From contig NMRA01000195.1 of the NCBI GenBank assembly GCA_002633005.1, forward strand, positions 199,485 to 226,558: DNA of 27,074 nucleotides. Direction: 5' to 3'. Source of the stretch: Phoronis australis. Taxonomy: Eukaryota; Phoronida; Phoronidae. The notes below the pieces were generated by a model, which worked only from the letters and a program-made list of their open reading frames with translations, ran no database searches and was not told the DNA's origin. Of the stretch, positions 1-8,350 are shown piece after piece (within the stretch, counting starts at the first letter, position 1; each line of letters begins with the position of its first letter). A program made the translations under genes and the position numbers.

Positions 1-1435
1 TCCATTAACGATATTTCAGAGCTTTTTTCAAGAAATTGGCCATTTTAACAATGTTTCACAAACGTCTGCAAAATGCTTTGTCTTAATTCTCGGGTACTTC
101 AAATACGAAATGTACTAACCGTGTAGCGAGAAAAAGATTTAGAAACGTTGGAAACGCACAACTGCGTGGAAATTTGTTGAATACTTATCCGAGGTAAAAA
201 GGTTACGGGGCTCTCACTCATAACGAATCTCCATCCAGGAATAAGGCAGCCCCATAATGTACCATCAGTCCCTCCATTTGCCGAGTCGCCATATAATTGT
301 GTCAACGACGTGTACAAAAGATATAAAGATAACAGGAAACACGAATACAAAACGCAGCTTTGATCCCGAGAGCGATATGTTTCTGCATGCATACGACGGG
401 AACAAATGCTACGAGTCGCCTCACGCCTGTATGACTTTATGTTCACGAGCACTGTGAGTTGTGAAAAGATAAACATGAAAATCCTCAATTAAATTCCTTG
501 ATTCGGGTAGCTTGCTAGTGAGATCACTCAGTTCTAAAGGCTCGCATGGATATCTCGCAAAAATTGACTAGCAGTGTGTAGCACCGTATTTGTAGTCATA
601 AAGCTGTTGTTGATAGCTATACTTTCTTTTTGGCTGGTAATTATACTAGTAAAGGCAAGACATCCGACATGTCGTTGACGTCATTTCAACATTAAATAGG
701 GACTTTGATGAAGTGCTTGAAAATTTGTTTCAGGAGTGCCCTCAAAACAGTTCGCTTTTGATCTTATATTCTTCGGTGTTTTTCTACTGGTTCTCAACGT
801 ATTTTATGCCTGTTAACTCCGATGAAGTTCCGATCACAATGCTAAAGTTGCTATGATTTTACACAAATCATGCAAGACCTGTCAATTTCTAATTTTCCAC
901 TGCGCAACTACTGTACTAGATTACGCACCTCCTGTTGGCAGTTTACACTCATCCACAGTTTTTATGTTTTCGGTGTCATTTTAGGTCGGAGCAAGAGGCT
1001 ATCTCTTAAAATAGTGCATTGAGATTAATATTATGAATCGCTTGGAATGATAATTCCAGGTAATGCAAAAAAGGGTCCTGGTTGTGGTTAATACGGAGGC
1101 CAAATGAAAATTGCACAATGAGTTTCTAACATAATCCAAATTCTTAAGGGACATAGTTACACGTAAGTTTGTGGCAACGTATATATTTTTCGTAACTGAA
1201 TCAGAGATAATCGAAGCGAACACTTTCGTTTTCGAGATACCCGGTACAACATCAATCGGGGGAACTAAATATACGAACTCATAATAGCAGGAAGAGATAA
1301 CCAGGAAGGGACAACTAGCTAAACCGCCGTTTTTGGCCTCCTTCCCCGGACTAATTTTAGGACTTAAGTTTCGTTTAAAAGGAAACAGATGATTTCATCA
1401 GAGAGATTAAAGCTTTTTCTATAGAAGGATATCAA
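1..1435. other. AT-rich non-coding stretch, no recognised gene
   Basis: No recognised gene. ORFs of about 65-130 codons (99-488 minus, 653-856 plus) have no family resemblance and are of chance length. A perfect TGACGTCA lies at 676-683. A 26-base sequence at 1288-1313 recurs exactly at 23192-23217. I searched this stretch for the missing P450 helix I to helix K exons and did not find them. The segment ends at an N (1436). Confidence 0.5.
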
Positions 1436-1436
1436 N

Positions 1437-2045
1437 CATGTTCGTACCAGTCCCGGCGGCCGCGACGGGTCTGATCGCCGGAGTTCCGAGCCACTAGCCG
1501 GGATAACGAGTCAGCCCAGCCGCGACGGGCCTGTCTGATCGGGTTCCGAACTCACAAAAAATCACAAATAAGGGTGTATAAACAACACAGATCAACTGTA
1601 GGTTCTCCTGTCTGTGTTTTATGGAAGAATACTTCGAATTTATCTCCGAACAGACCCCAAACTCCTGCTACTGACCTTGGTAAATTGGCCTGCCGAACTT
1701 TGTATGCGGCGGTGTGACCAAATACCAGTAAATCCGTAATTGCGAAATGAAACAACACGTTTTAATAAAAACTCGGCGTATTTTTAAGGGCTTTGCATCG
1801 AAGTTTGATGATTTATTGGTGTTAAACGATGGATTCACTGAAGGGATGAGCTGGCACCAGTAACCCGTGTCCAGTGTGGTTGGTTGAACAGACGGCGTGA
1901 TAAACCAATTACGTCATTCGATAATTTCAACACCTCCGTTTGCCGTCAGGTGTCAGGTAACGCAACCGAACCTGCCGTTATCGAGTAGAACTACTCGATC
2001 TAAATTGATACAAAATAGGTTGTTTTTGGGTGGCATGCTCCTTAA
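1437..2045 (+). repeat. Dispersed repeat family R1, copy 1
   Basis: This segment matches 26115-26740 along almost its whole length in the same orientation and 7325-8150 more weakly. The left part is GC-rich and built from a ~55-base unit repeated about twice (GACGGGCCTG, GGTTCCGAG, CCACTAGCCGGGATAACGAG). The right part is AT-rich, and its most conserved block is AACTACTCGATCTAAATTGA just before a shared GGGTGGCATGCTCCTT end. A near-palindrome of 8-base arms (TCGAGTAG-AA-CTACTCGA, 1981-1998) lies at that conserved end. Copies 1 and 3 share a minus-strand reading frame containing FGDKFEVFF, but it has no known domain. Probably a non-autonomous mobile element. Confidence 0.8.
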
Positions 2046-2580
2046 ATGTAATTTAAATTCTTTACAGGTTATTCGTACATTCTACTGACTGAATTAGCTT
2101 GGTGTTTGATACTGACATAATCGTGCAGACGTTTGCTTTTGACTGAGGCGTGGTGTTCTCTCAATTTGTCAACTTAGACAAATGCAACGTCTATAGGCTT
2201 TGTGTCAGTAACAATCAAGGTGAAATATCAAAAACGCTGCAACAGTTTTCAGAATATCATTTCGTTATTTTATGCTGCTATTTTTGACGAAAATCGTGCG
2301 CCAATTTTCTTGATAACCTGTGAAAAAAAACAAAAAACAACTTCCTAAAAGCTTTTTAGATAGCAGTACATACATTTTAATATCTGAAAAGTCCATGTGA
2401 ATAGGATCTGCCATGTCTGGGATATGATGTTCAGTGCGCCAAATTTGGCAATTTTAGGGCCCTACATAACATTTACTTTGTACAAATGAGGAAAATACTC
2501 ATACGGGCTTACACCAGCTTTTGCTGGAAGACCAATATGTCGTTAAGCTATTGATGGAGAGAAAAATCTTGCAATGACAT
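2046..2580. other. Non-coding sequence before the P450 exon
   Basis: No gene is recognised. This probably belongs to a P450 intron. None of the three + frames shows the ExxR helix expected just upstream of the exon at 2597. Confidence 0.45.
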
Positions 2581-2596
2581 GCAGCGTTGTCAACAG

Positions 2597-2724
2597 GTGC
2601 TGATCAATGTCTGGAACGTTCACCACGATGAAGAAAACTTTGTGGATCCATGGAGTTTCAAGCCCGAGAGGTTTCTTGACGACCAGGGTCAACTGGTTTC
2701 CCCCGACCATCCAGCTCGCAGAAA
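2597..2724 (+). CDS. Cytochrome P450 (clan 2), penultimate exon, PERF region
   Basis: This exon encodes about 42 residues, VLINVWNVHHDEENFVDPW then SFKPERFLDD and SPDHPARR. It matches the segment between helix K and the haem loop of microsomal P450s: the Trp-x-x-His-x-Asp stretch, then FKPERF (2657-2674), the PERF motif that packs against the K-helix ExxR. The exon ends at AAA|GTGAGT (2724/2725) after two bases of a Lys codon, which is completed by the G at 3200, so the intron is phase 2. The left edge is uncertain: CAG|GTG at 2596/2597 is the natural cut, and an AG at 2583-2584 would add four unrelated residues. The order HHDEENF...PERFL...LVSP resembles CYP17, CYP1 and CYP2 relatives. The ExxR exon and everything before it were not found upstream, so this is a partial gene, or a pseudogene if those exons do not exist. 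Confidence 0.9.
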
Positions 2725-3199
2725 GTGAGTATGGAATCGCCAAACAATGCTATGCAAAATGCTGTCAATGGGACAGGTCGTATCACTTTCACGTTTTTGG
2801 TTTGTACGTTTTTCAAAGAACCTACCACGAATTTTTCAAAATTTACGATAGGTAAAATGCACATGTGCAGCAACTTGCTGGATTTTGTTGTTGTTGCTAA
2901 ATGAGTGAAGCTTGTTACATGTAAACGTTTTTGCGTTCATTGACGTGTTCTGTTAACGGAGTAGTGAAATTATAGCTCAACGACTGTTCCTCCAACAATA
3001 GTCAGGTTTTGCTAAAAGTAAATCTTTCTCTATCACTCACAAATACGACTAGGTCTCTTAAAAGGCCAGGAAATACAGAGTTGCTATTGATGAGTATATT
3101 CCGTAGATGGCGGACGTCTTTTGGCTTCAAGCCTCTTGTTTCCGTCAAATCAATGATTGACGCTTGAATGCGTTCTACATGGTATTGTTCGCTCTTTAG

Positions 3200-3431
3200 G
3201 TTGATGGCGTTCGGTGCTGGACGTCGTGTTTGTATCGGGGAAAATTTTGCAAAGTCACGACTCTTTCTGGTAATGTCGGCGTTTCTCCAAAAATTCGACG
3301 TGGTGCCAGAGAACTCTTCCGACGTGCCGTCTCATGATCCGAAAGGATATTCATTGGGGCTTGTCCTGAAACCTCAACCGTTCAAGGTCCGTGTCACTGA
3401 AAGATGTGCACCGATCCAAAAGAAAAGTTAG
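3200..3431 (+). CDS. Cytochrome P450 (clan 2), terminal exon with haem-binding loop
   Basis: This exon carries the P450 signature FGAGRRVCIG (3210-3239), which fits FxxGxRxCxG. The haem-ligand Cys is codon 3231-3233. It continues into helix L (ENFAKSRLFLVMSAFLQKF) and a C-terminal beta region ending GLVLKPQPFKVRVTER, with stop TAG at 3429-3431. The acceptor is TTCGCTCTTTAG|G at 3199/3200 and the reading frame joins the exon at 2597-2724 exactly. The 77-residue tail is a normal length and has no stop or frameshift. P450s of this clan are ER-anchored mono-oxygenases that insert one oxygen atom using NADPH-P450 reductase electrons. The substrate cannot be read from this fragment. The tail FDVVPEN...GLVLKPQPFKV looks closest to CYP17/CYP1-type sequences, by eye only. 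An upstream ATG at 3168 lies inside the intron and is not the start. Confidence 0.93.
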
Positions 3432-3680
3432 AAAATCACGGTCCGAGGTGAAATACTATGCACGTGTCTGCAGCACATGCGCAAACGAATTTTGTGTTAG
3501 GCAACTTATACATTGGTTGAAGCACATTGATCATCAAAATTTTCTACACAATTTACCAGTTATTCTTTTAAGGCGTTGACTAGTTGATACTTTATTGAAT
3601 ACTATTTCCATTTCAAATAACCTAAACATTGAATTAGACGTTTCTGGGATTTTGGCAATAAATAAAGTGTTAACCATCAA
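3432..3680 (+). other. Probable 3' untranslated region of the P450 gene
   Basis: The 225 bases after the P450 stop have no convincing coding content. They lead to two overlapping AATAAA hexamers at 3657-3662 and 3661-3666, a normal distance for polyadenylation. The region ends shortly before a dispersed repeat begins near 3725. The transcript end is inferred from the hexamers only. Confidence 0.5.
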
Positions 3681-3724
3681 TGAAGTCTTACTAAATACAG
3701 GGAAACCAAGTGCATGCCTGCACT

Positions 3725-4025
3725 GCCGTAGGAAGCAGGGGCGGGGAGGGTCGTGCCCCCAATAATTTGTTGGCGTCAGGTTTAACCGTGGCAACCGACA
3801 TACAAAAGCGTGGTTACTAGGGGCAGTCGATAAAAGAAAAACATCAAAACAAAGAGAAGAGAACAAATTCAGGATAACATTTGACAACTATCATTGCATG
3901 ATTTATCTTTTGAAGGCCCTGGCCAGGAAATTGTCGTTAGGGGGCTCGCTTTTCGTGGCATAGTTTACCTAAGCACACTTAAAAACGTGCACTTAATCAT
4001 TCATACCTGTATTTCGAAACAAGTG
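3725..4025 (+). repeat. Dispersed repeat family R2, plus-strand copy (decayed)
   Basis: This segment aligns with the reverse complement of 26768-27074. The strongest blocks are TTAACCGTGGCAACCGACA, GGCCCTGGCCAGGAAATTGT and GTGCACTTAA...TTCATA...GTATTTCGAAA. A start codon present in the other copy reads GTG here, and the frame is closed by stops, so this copy does not encode the short protein. It begins just after the P450 polyadenylation signals. Confidence 0.7.
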
Positions 4026-5450
4026 ATACCATTTGTAAAGAACAACTTTTGCTGATTGTATTGATTACGCTAGGAATTAAATTCATTAAGACAACTTTGC
4101 GAATACAAAACAATATTTTTCCAGAGACCCCACTCTGGGAAAGGATAATAGAGACAAAGGTGGCTCTATTTTTCCGTTTCTTTGTGCCAGCTAAAACTTG
4201 TAGATGTGTTCATATGTGCTTTACATTGTTTTTAACATGAAAAGTTTTTTGGTAGAGTGTAAATGTACCGCGTACTGTTTCAATTCCAGGGGAAAGGAGT
4301 TTCCATGATCAGAGTAAGAAGTTTGCTATAATTGTTAAGGCGTTTTTTCAAGTGGGCGCTCATGGGTCATAAGCCAGTTGTGTATCCGGCATAACAGTAA
4401 AAATTTTCCCTTGATAAGAACAACAAAAAATGACATCGTATTTTTGCTAATATTGATCCTATTTCTTCGGAGAAAAACGAACACAATTTTTTTTTTCACT
4501 TAGAATGCAATTTCTGAAGCTAATTTGATAGAAAAGTCACCCTCTTTGGTCCAGAACAGTTGGATTTATTTCTTCCATATTTTACTGTCTAAAAGTTTCT
4601 GATGCCGATGGGATCTGTCTACCGCCGTATTTTTAAAAGTCTGTAGACGAGTACCTATCACTGCTGTATTGTCTAAGTTTCTTATGAAGCACACTGTGCG
4701 CGCGCACACACGCATTGGGAAACAACAAACTACATGTATATCAGGGAATTAAATATGCAATATTGGTCCACCTGTTCAAGAATTTCTTGTGATTATTCAA
4801 TATTTATTTCTCTAAACCATGAAAATAGATGATTCCATGTTTGGCAACTTCTAAATGTGGTTGATTATTTGCGTGAGGTGACGTACATAATATTTCAGAA
4901 CAACCAGATTTCTCAATTATATGTCTTTGGGCGTTACCTCTAGATCTGTTTTTGATAAATCCATTCGCTAAACGTCATCTAATTAAAAGACTGCATAATA
5001 TTGCAAAACCAGTACAGATGGAAAGATCATCTGACTCATTATCACACAAAAAAGCACTCATCATTTTGTAACATTCCGATCATGTGAAGATAAGTATTTC
5101 TATTGAAAATTCTACAGAACCAAATTGTTGGGTCGTTGGGTAAATTTTAGATTTTAAAAGTGTGACTGTTTTTATGTTTAAGACTTACGTCCAAACTCTA
5201 CAGAAGTTGAACACGTCTGCTTTCACGATGTAGAAACTTAAGATCTTAAATTCATGGTTCACTTTGAAGTCACTATATTTGAAGTAAGGAACGGACTTGG
5301 GTATAACAGGCAACGCCAACATAATTCTAGTTTTGACCTACAAGCCCGATTACCCTGTATGCACGCATTATGTATATTACACTATGTCCTCGTTAAATCA
5401 ATTAAATACTAATATTAATAATGATAATTGTTAGACGAATTCCTGCCGGG
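4026..5450. other. AT-rich stretch, no gene seen
   Basis: No coding signal is recognised on either strand. It holds a 20-base alternating purine-pyrimidine tract (4695-4714) with the perfect palindrome GTGCGCGCGCAC (4696-4707), a plausible Z-DNA former. Otherwise it is plain AT-rich sequence. Confidence 0.5.
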
Positions 5451-5540
5451 TCACCCGCAGGGTATTCCTATGGAAGAGGTGCATACATGTATANCCCCCC
5501 AATAATTTTACCGTCCTACCGGCCTGACCTGGGGTGGGAT
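5451..5540. other. GC-rich hairpin next to an assembly gap
   Basis: CCTGCCGGGT and ACCCGCAGG around 5443-5462 form a bulged hairpin. It is followed by an N at 5494 and a run of six C. This looks like the edge of a repeat cut by an assembly gap. Its family is not recognised. Confidence 0.3.
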
Positions 5541-5651
5541 TTACTGCATACGAAAACTTAAGTTCGTAAGGCAGAAACTTCTCGCCTTATAGAGAGCACA
5601 TTAACTAAAGTACAATTTCCCAGCAACATATCAAAATAACCATGTAGTAAA

Positions 5652-5813
5652 ATGCCACGGGGTAGGAGGGATCTTAAAATTAGCTCGTTTCGACGAAAGT
5701 TAAAATCCACACTCGTACGTGACGCTGATTGGACTGAAATGGCTAAAAACTTAGTCGAAAGCACAAGAGCCACAAGAAAGTCTTCGACTGGCTATAGTGT
5801 AAATATTTTTTAA
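5652..5813 (+). CDS. Short unrecognised ORF (53 codons)
   Basis: ATG at 5652 opens a frame to TAA at 5811. It encodes a basic peptide beginning MPRGRRDLKISSFRRKLKS and continuing DADWTEMAKNLVESTRATRK. The composition is protein-like (charged, helix-forming), but no family is recognised and this length is common by chance. No clear splice site links it to the ORF at 5911-6090. Confidence 0.15.
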   Translation: MPRGRRDLKISSFRRKLKSTLVRDADWTEMAKNLVESTRATRKSSTGYSVNIF

Positions 5814-5910
5814 AAAAGTCATTTCGGTTACTCAAAATCAAAAAAAGTTAAATCTCGTTCATGTGATAAAAAGAGATAACGGGGACAGACAATAGAAGTT
5901 ATATTTTAAA

Positions 5911-6090
5911 ATGATATCTGTCTTTAATTTAATAAGTGGTTGCTTTTCAGTAACTGATGTAAACACCGCAATTTTGCAGGAGGTGGCCGTAACTGAAATA
6001 GAACTCGGCGATATCCACTTTTGTAGATTTGCAGAAGGCAATGACCAAAAGTCTATAAGCAACGTCAGCGATACATTCAAATTTTTCTGA
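5911..6090 (+). CDS. Short unrecognised ORF, possibly a terminal exon
   Basis: ATG at 5911 gives a 59-residue frame ending with TGA at 6088-6090. The peptide includes NTAILQEVAVTEIELGDIHF and ends in SNVSDTFKFF. Two candidate splice acceptors lie inside: GGTTGCTTTTCAG ending at 5950 and CAATTTTGCAG ending at 5980. It could therefore be the last exon of a gene rather than a complete one. No domain is recognised, and a chance ORF of this length is quite possible. Confidence 0.2.
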   Translation: MISVFNLISGCFSVTDVNTAILQEVAVTEIELGDIHFCRFAEGNDQKSISNVSDTFKFF

Positions 6091-6339
6091 ACCCCCGTCA
6101 ATAATGTTACGCATGTACACTTTGTTAAATTGCTTTTATTTTCTTAACTATCTCACATATCAGAAAGTTACAAATGGTTTGAGTGCTCGCGTAGGAGCTT
6201 GCGGGTGGGGGTAATTTTTGAATTTCGATATCAGTGAACAATGGAACGTTCAGGGCTCACCTGAAAAAATATTGGTCATCTGAACGGCATAGAGTTGAGA
6301 GTATGCCAATGTTAAAGAACTCCGTTAAAGAAAAATGCC

Positions 6340-6978
6340 ATCTTTCTTATTTCGTTTTTACCGACTTAATCGGTCTACATCAACATCGCCTCGTCCACGG
6401 TCGATCTCACTTCTACAGTGTACATGTACGAGGGGTGTAGCGTTAATGGGCAGGAAGGAGGGTTCACAACGCAGCAGGGTCAGTGGTTCTTCAGCAGAGC
6501 GTGTGCGGCTATTGCGTGGCGTATCGTTCTCGCTCGTGCGAACCGTTGAACTGGAGGGAAAGCTGGTATATCGTTTTTTTGATTTTCTCGAGAACCCCCA
6601 ATCCTTTGGAAGTGGCTCGCAGCAGTAGCGAATCAAAAGCTTGTCGTCATTACCAACCTTGAGGTCGTGAAGTATATCCGTGTGTGTGGCCGGCATGGTT
6701 CTGTTTCAAAATGAGTTAAAGGTATTCTCACTTTAATGACTGTTTAATAAAAATTAAACAAGGTTCATCGAAAAACTGTCTCAGTAGATTAAGTTTGTAC
6801 TGTCTTTGAAGTGCTTCTGAGTGGAAATATTTTGGGTTACCATCACTGAACAAATGATTCGGCGTTATCGGCTTCAGATGGAATAGAGCCAATTGACCGG
6901 GCAATCGAGGCAGTGAGAACGCATGCTAACCCAGCCTTTGCTGGCAGAAAGCTGTTGTCAAATAACCCGATTTTTATG
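6340..6978 (+). pseudogene. Decayed copy of the THAP-exon element
   Basis: This region aligns in the same orientation with 24826-25658. The match covers the 5' flank (GGTCTACATCAACATCGCCTCG here, GGTCTATATCCACATCGCCTCG there), the THAP-coding part, and the 3' flank (TCATGCTAA-like and GGCAGAAA...TGTTGT blocks). The frame 6335-6628 still reads YRFFDFLENP where the other copy reads FFRLPRES. However, both N-terminal zinc-ligand cysteines are lost and a stop (TAG, 6626-6628) falls early. About 190-215 bases present in the other copy (roughly 25187-25400) are missing here. I take it as a dead paralogue or transposon copy. Confidence 0.6.
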
Positions 6979-6993
6979 GTATGGTCTTTATAT

Positions 6994-6995
<2 letters not shown>

Positions 6996-7031
<36 letters not shown>

Positions 7032-7142
7032 GCACGCACGCACGCACATGTACATACACGCACAAGCACGCATACTCACACTCACGTGCGCGCACACACA
7101 CACACACAAACACACACACACTCACACACACACACACACACC
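6996..7142. repeat. (CA)n microsatellite with CGCA variants
   Basis: About 145 bases of mainly CA dinucleotides, with CGCA runs near 7027-7047 and GTGCGCGCACAC near 7086. It starts directly after the 3' end of the decayed THAP-element copy. It produces long His/Thr-rich or Cys/Val-rich reading frames on both strands, which are artefacts of the repeat and not genes. Confidence 0.97.
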
Positions 7143-7324
7143 TTATTCGAATCATTGTTATTTAACAGTTGTTGCCCTGTACGGTTCTGTGGGGGGTCAC
7201 CTTGCTTCGTGTCGCACGACGGTTATGTAGATTTGCAAATTTGCAGCGTTTTTACAAAAGTTATTCTCTCCCTGAATACTTATATGGTTCCATTGTCTAG
7301 TTTTTTCGTCACTTGAAGTCTAAT

Positions 7325-8150
7325 ATTCAGCTTTGGCAAAGCACTAACCCGGCTGATTTATGTTCTTGATGTCTCCAGTCTGGTGCCGGCGACGGGCCTA
7401 ATCGGGTTCTTAGCCACTATGTTACAGTGAGCGATTTGTGCGCTCAGCAGTGCAAAATATCGTAAGTCGAAAATATAACACGCAGTTATTCTCTCCTATT
7501 TGTATTTCACGCAAGAAAAGATGATTGCCGAAGAGATACCAACTTCCCGCGACTGACCCCGGTAATTTAGCCAGCCGAACTTGTACAGCACACATCACGN
7601 GATGTCTCCAGTCTGGTGCCGGCGACGGGCCTAATCGGGTTCTTAGCCACTATGTTACAGTGAGCGATTTGTGCGCTCAGCAGTGCAAAATATCGTAAGT
7701 CGAAAATATAACACGCAGTTATTCTCTCCTATTTGTATTTCACGCAAGAAAAGATTATTGCCGAAGAGATACCAACTTCCCGCGACTGACCCCGGTAATT
7801 TAGCCAGCCGAACTTGTATGATACTGTACGTTCGAAAGTTATATAAATCCGAAATGAAACTACTCGTTTATTTAAAATGTCGGTGTATTTCTAAGGGTTT
7901 TTTATCCAATTATGGTGATTCTTGGTGGAAAACGATAAAGTAAAGCGAAAAGTTGACCCGGCAAGCGTGTGGTGAACGGTTGAACAGACTGTGTTAGAAC
8001 CTATGGCGTCATTGGTAAATTTCAGAACCCACGTCTGGTGTCTGGCAATACAACTGAGATTGATGTGATTGAGTGGAACTACTCGATCTAAATTCATACA
8101 AAATACGTTTTTGGGTGTCGATTTTATGTCGAAAGCCACATGCTGTGAGG
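7325..8150 (+). repeat. Dispersed repeat family R1, copy 2, with internal duplication
   Basis: The left edge matches 26118 onward (GGCTGATTTATGTTCTTGAT here). The right part keeps AACTACTCGATCTAAATTCA and GTTTTTGGGTG, shared with copies 1 and 3. It is more divergent than those two are from each other. The 217 bases at 7368-7584 are repeated at 7601-7817 with one visible difference (G to T in AAAAGATGATTGCC), with an N at 7600 between them. Confidence 0.7.
7368..7817 (+). repeat. 217-bp near-perfect direct duplication around an assembly gap
   Basis: GATGTCTCCAGTCTGGTGCC begins both copies (7368 and 7601), and both run through to GCCGAACTTGTA. The first then continues CAGCACACATCACG to the N at 7600, and the second continues TGATACTGTACG into the rest of the R1 element. 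This is the pattern of contig ends or haplotypes placed side by side rather than overlapped. A genuine recent tandem duplication is the alternative. Confidence 0.9.
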
Positions 8151-8208
8151 GAACCACCGTGACGCTGGAAGACGCGCTGCCCTGGAGGTTGAGCAGGCTG
8201 TGTTAAAA

Positions 8209-8350
8209 AGATGGGCAGTGTGAGGACATGGCATGGAGACGAGAGGACCAGGCTGGACCAGAACGTGTGGCCGCGGCAAAGATGGGCAGTAAGAGGGCAT
8301 GGCACGGTGGCGAAAGGTCTAGACTGGGCCAGAAGGGGTGGCCGCGGCAA
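8209..8350 (+). repeat. 71-bp tandem duplication
   Basis: Two units of 71 bases (8209-8279 and 8280-8350) each start AGATGGGCAGT and end GTGGCCGCGGCAA, with diverged middles (GGACATGGCATGGAGACGAG against GGGCATGGCACGGTGGCGAA). GC content is much higher than in the flanks. Long frames on both strands cross it, but no protein family is recognised. Confidence 0.85.

Noticed and set aside
99-488. 129-codon minus-strand ORF and the opposite + frames (one reading KRSFDPESDMFLHAYD, slightly P450-like)
   Set aside because: No full motif. The FDPE match is short, needs a frameshift to join other plausible residues, and has no clear splice sites.
653-856. 67-codon open + frame containing NRDFDEVLENLFQECPQNSS
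   Set aside because: The length is expected dozens of times by chance in 27 kb at this composition, and no family match was seen.
1552-1758. Minus-strand ORF sharing FGDKFEVFF with 26289-26624
   Set aside because: The similarity follows from the DNA repeat itself, and the frames differ in length and ends. It could be tested on a family consensus but is not called a gene.
3391-3579. + ORF overlapping the P450 stop
   Set aside because: An out-of-frame shadow of the P450 terminal exon and its 3' UTR.
6843-7316. His/Thr-rich and Cys/Val-rich ORFs of 80-111 codons on both strands
   Set aside because: They are translations of the (CA)n microsatellite in different frames.
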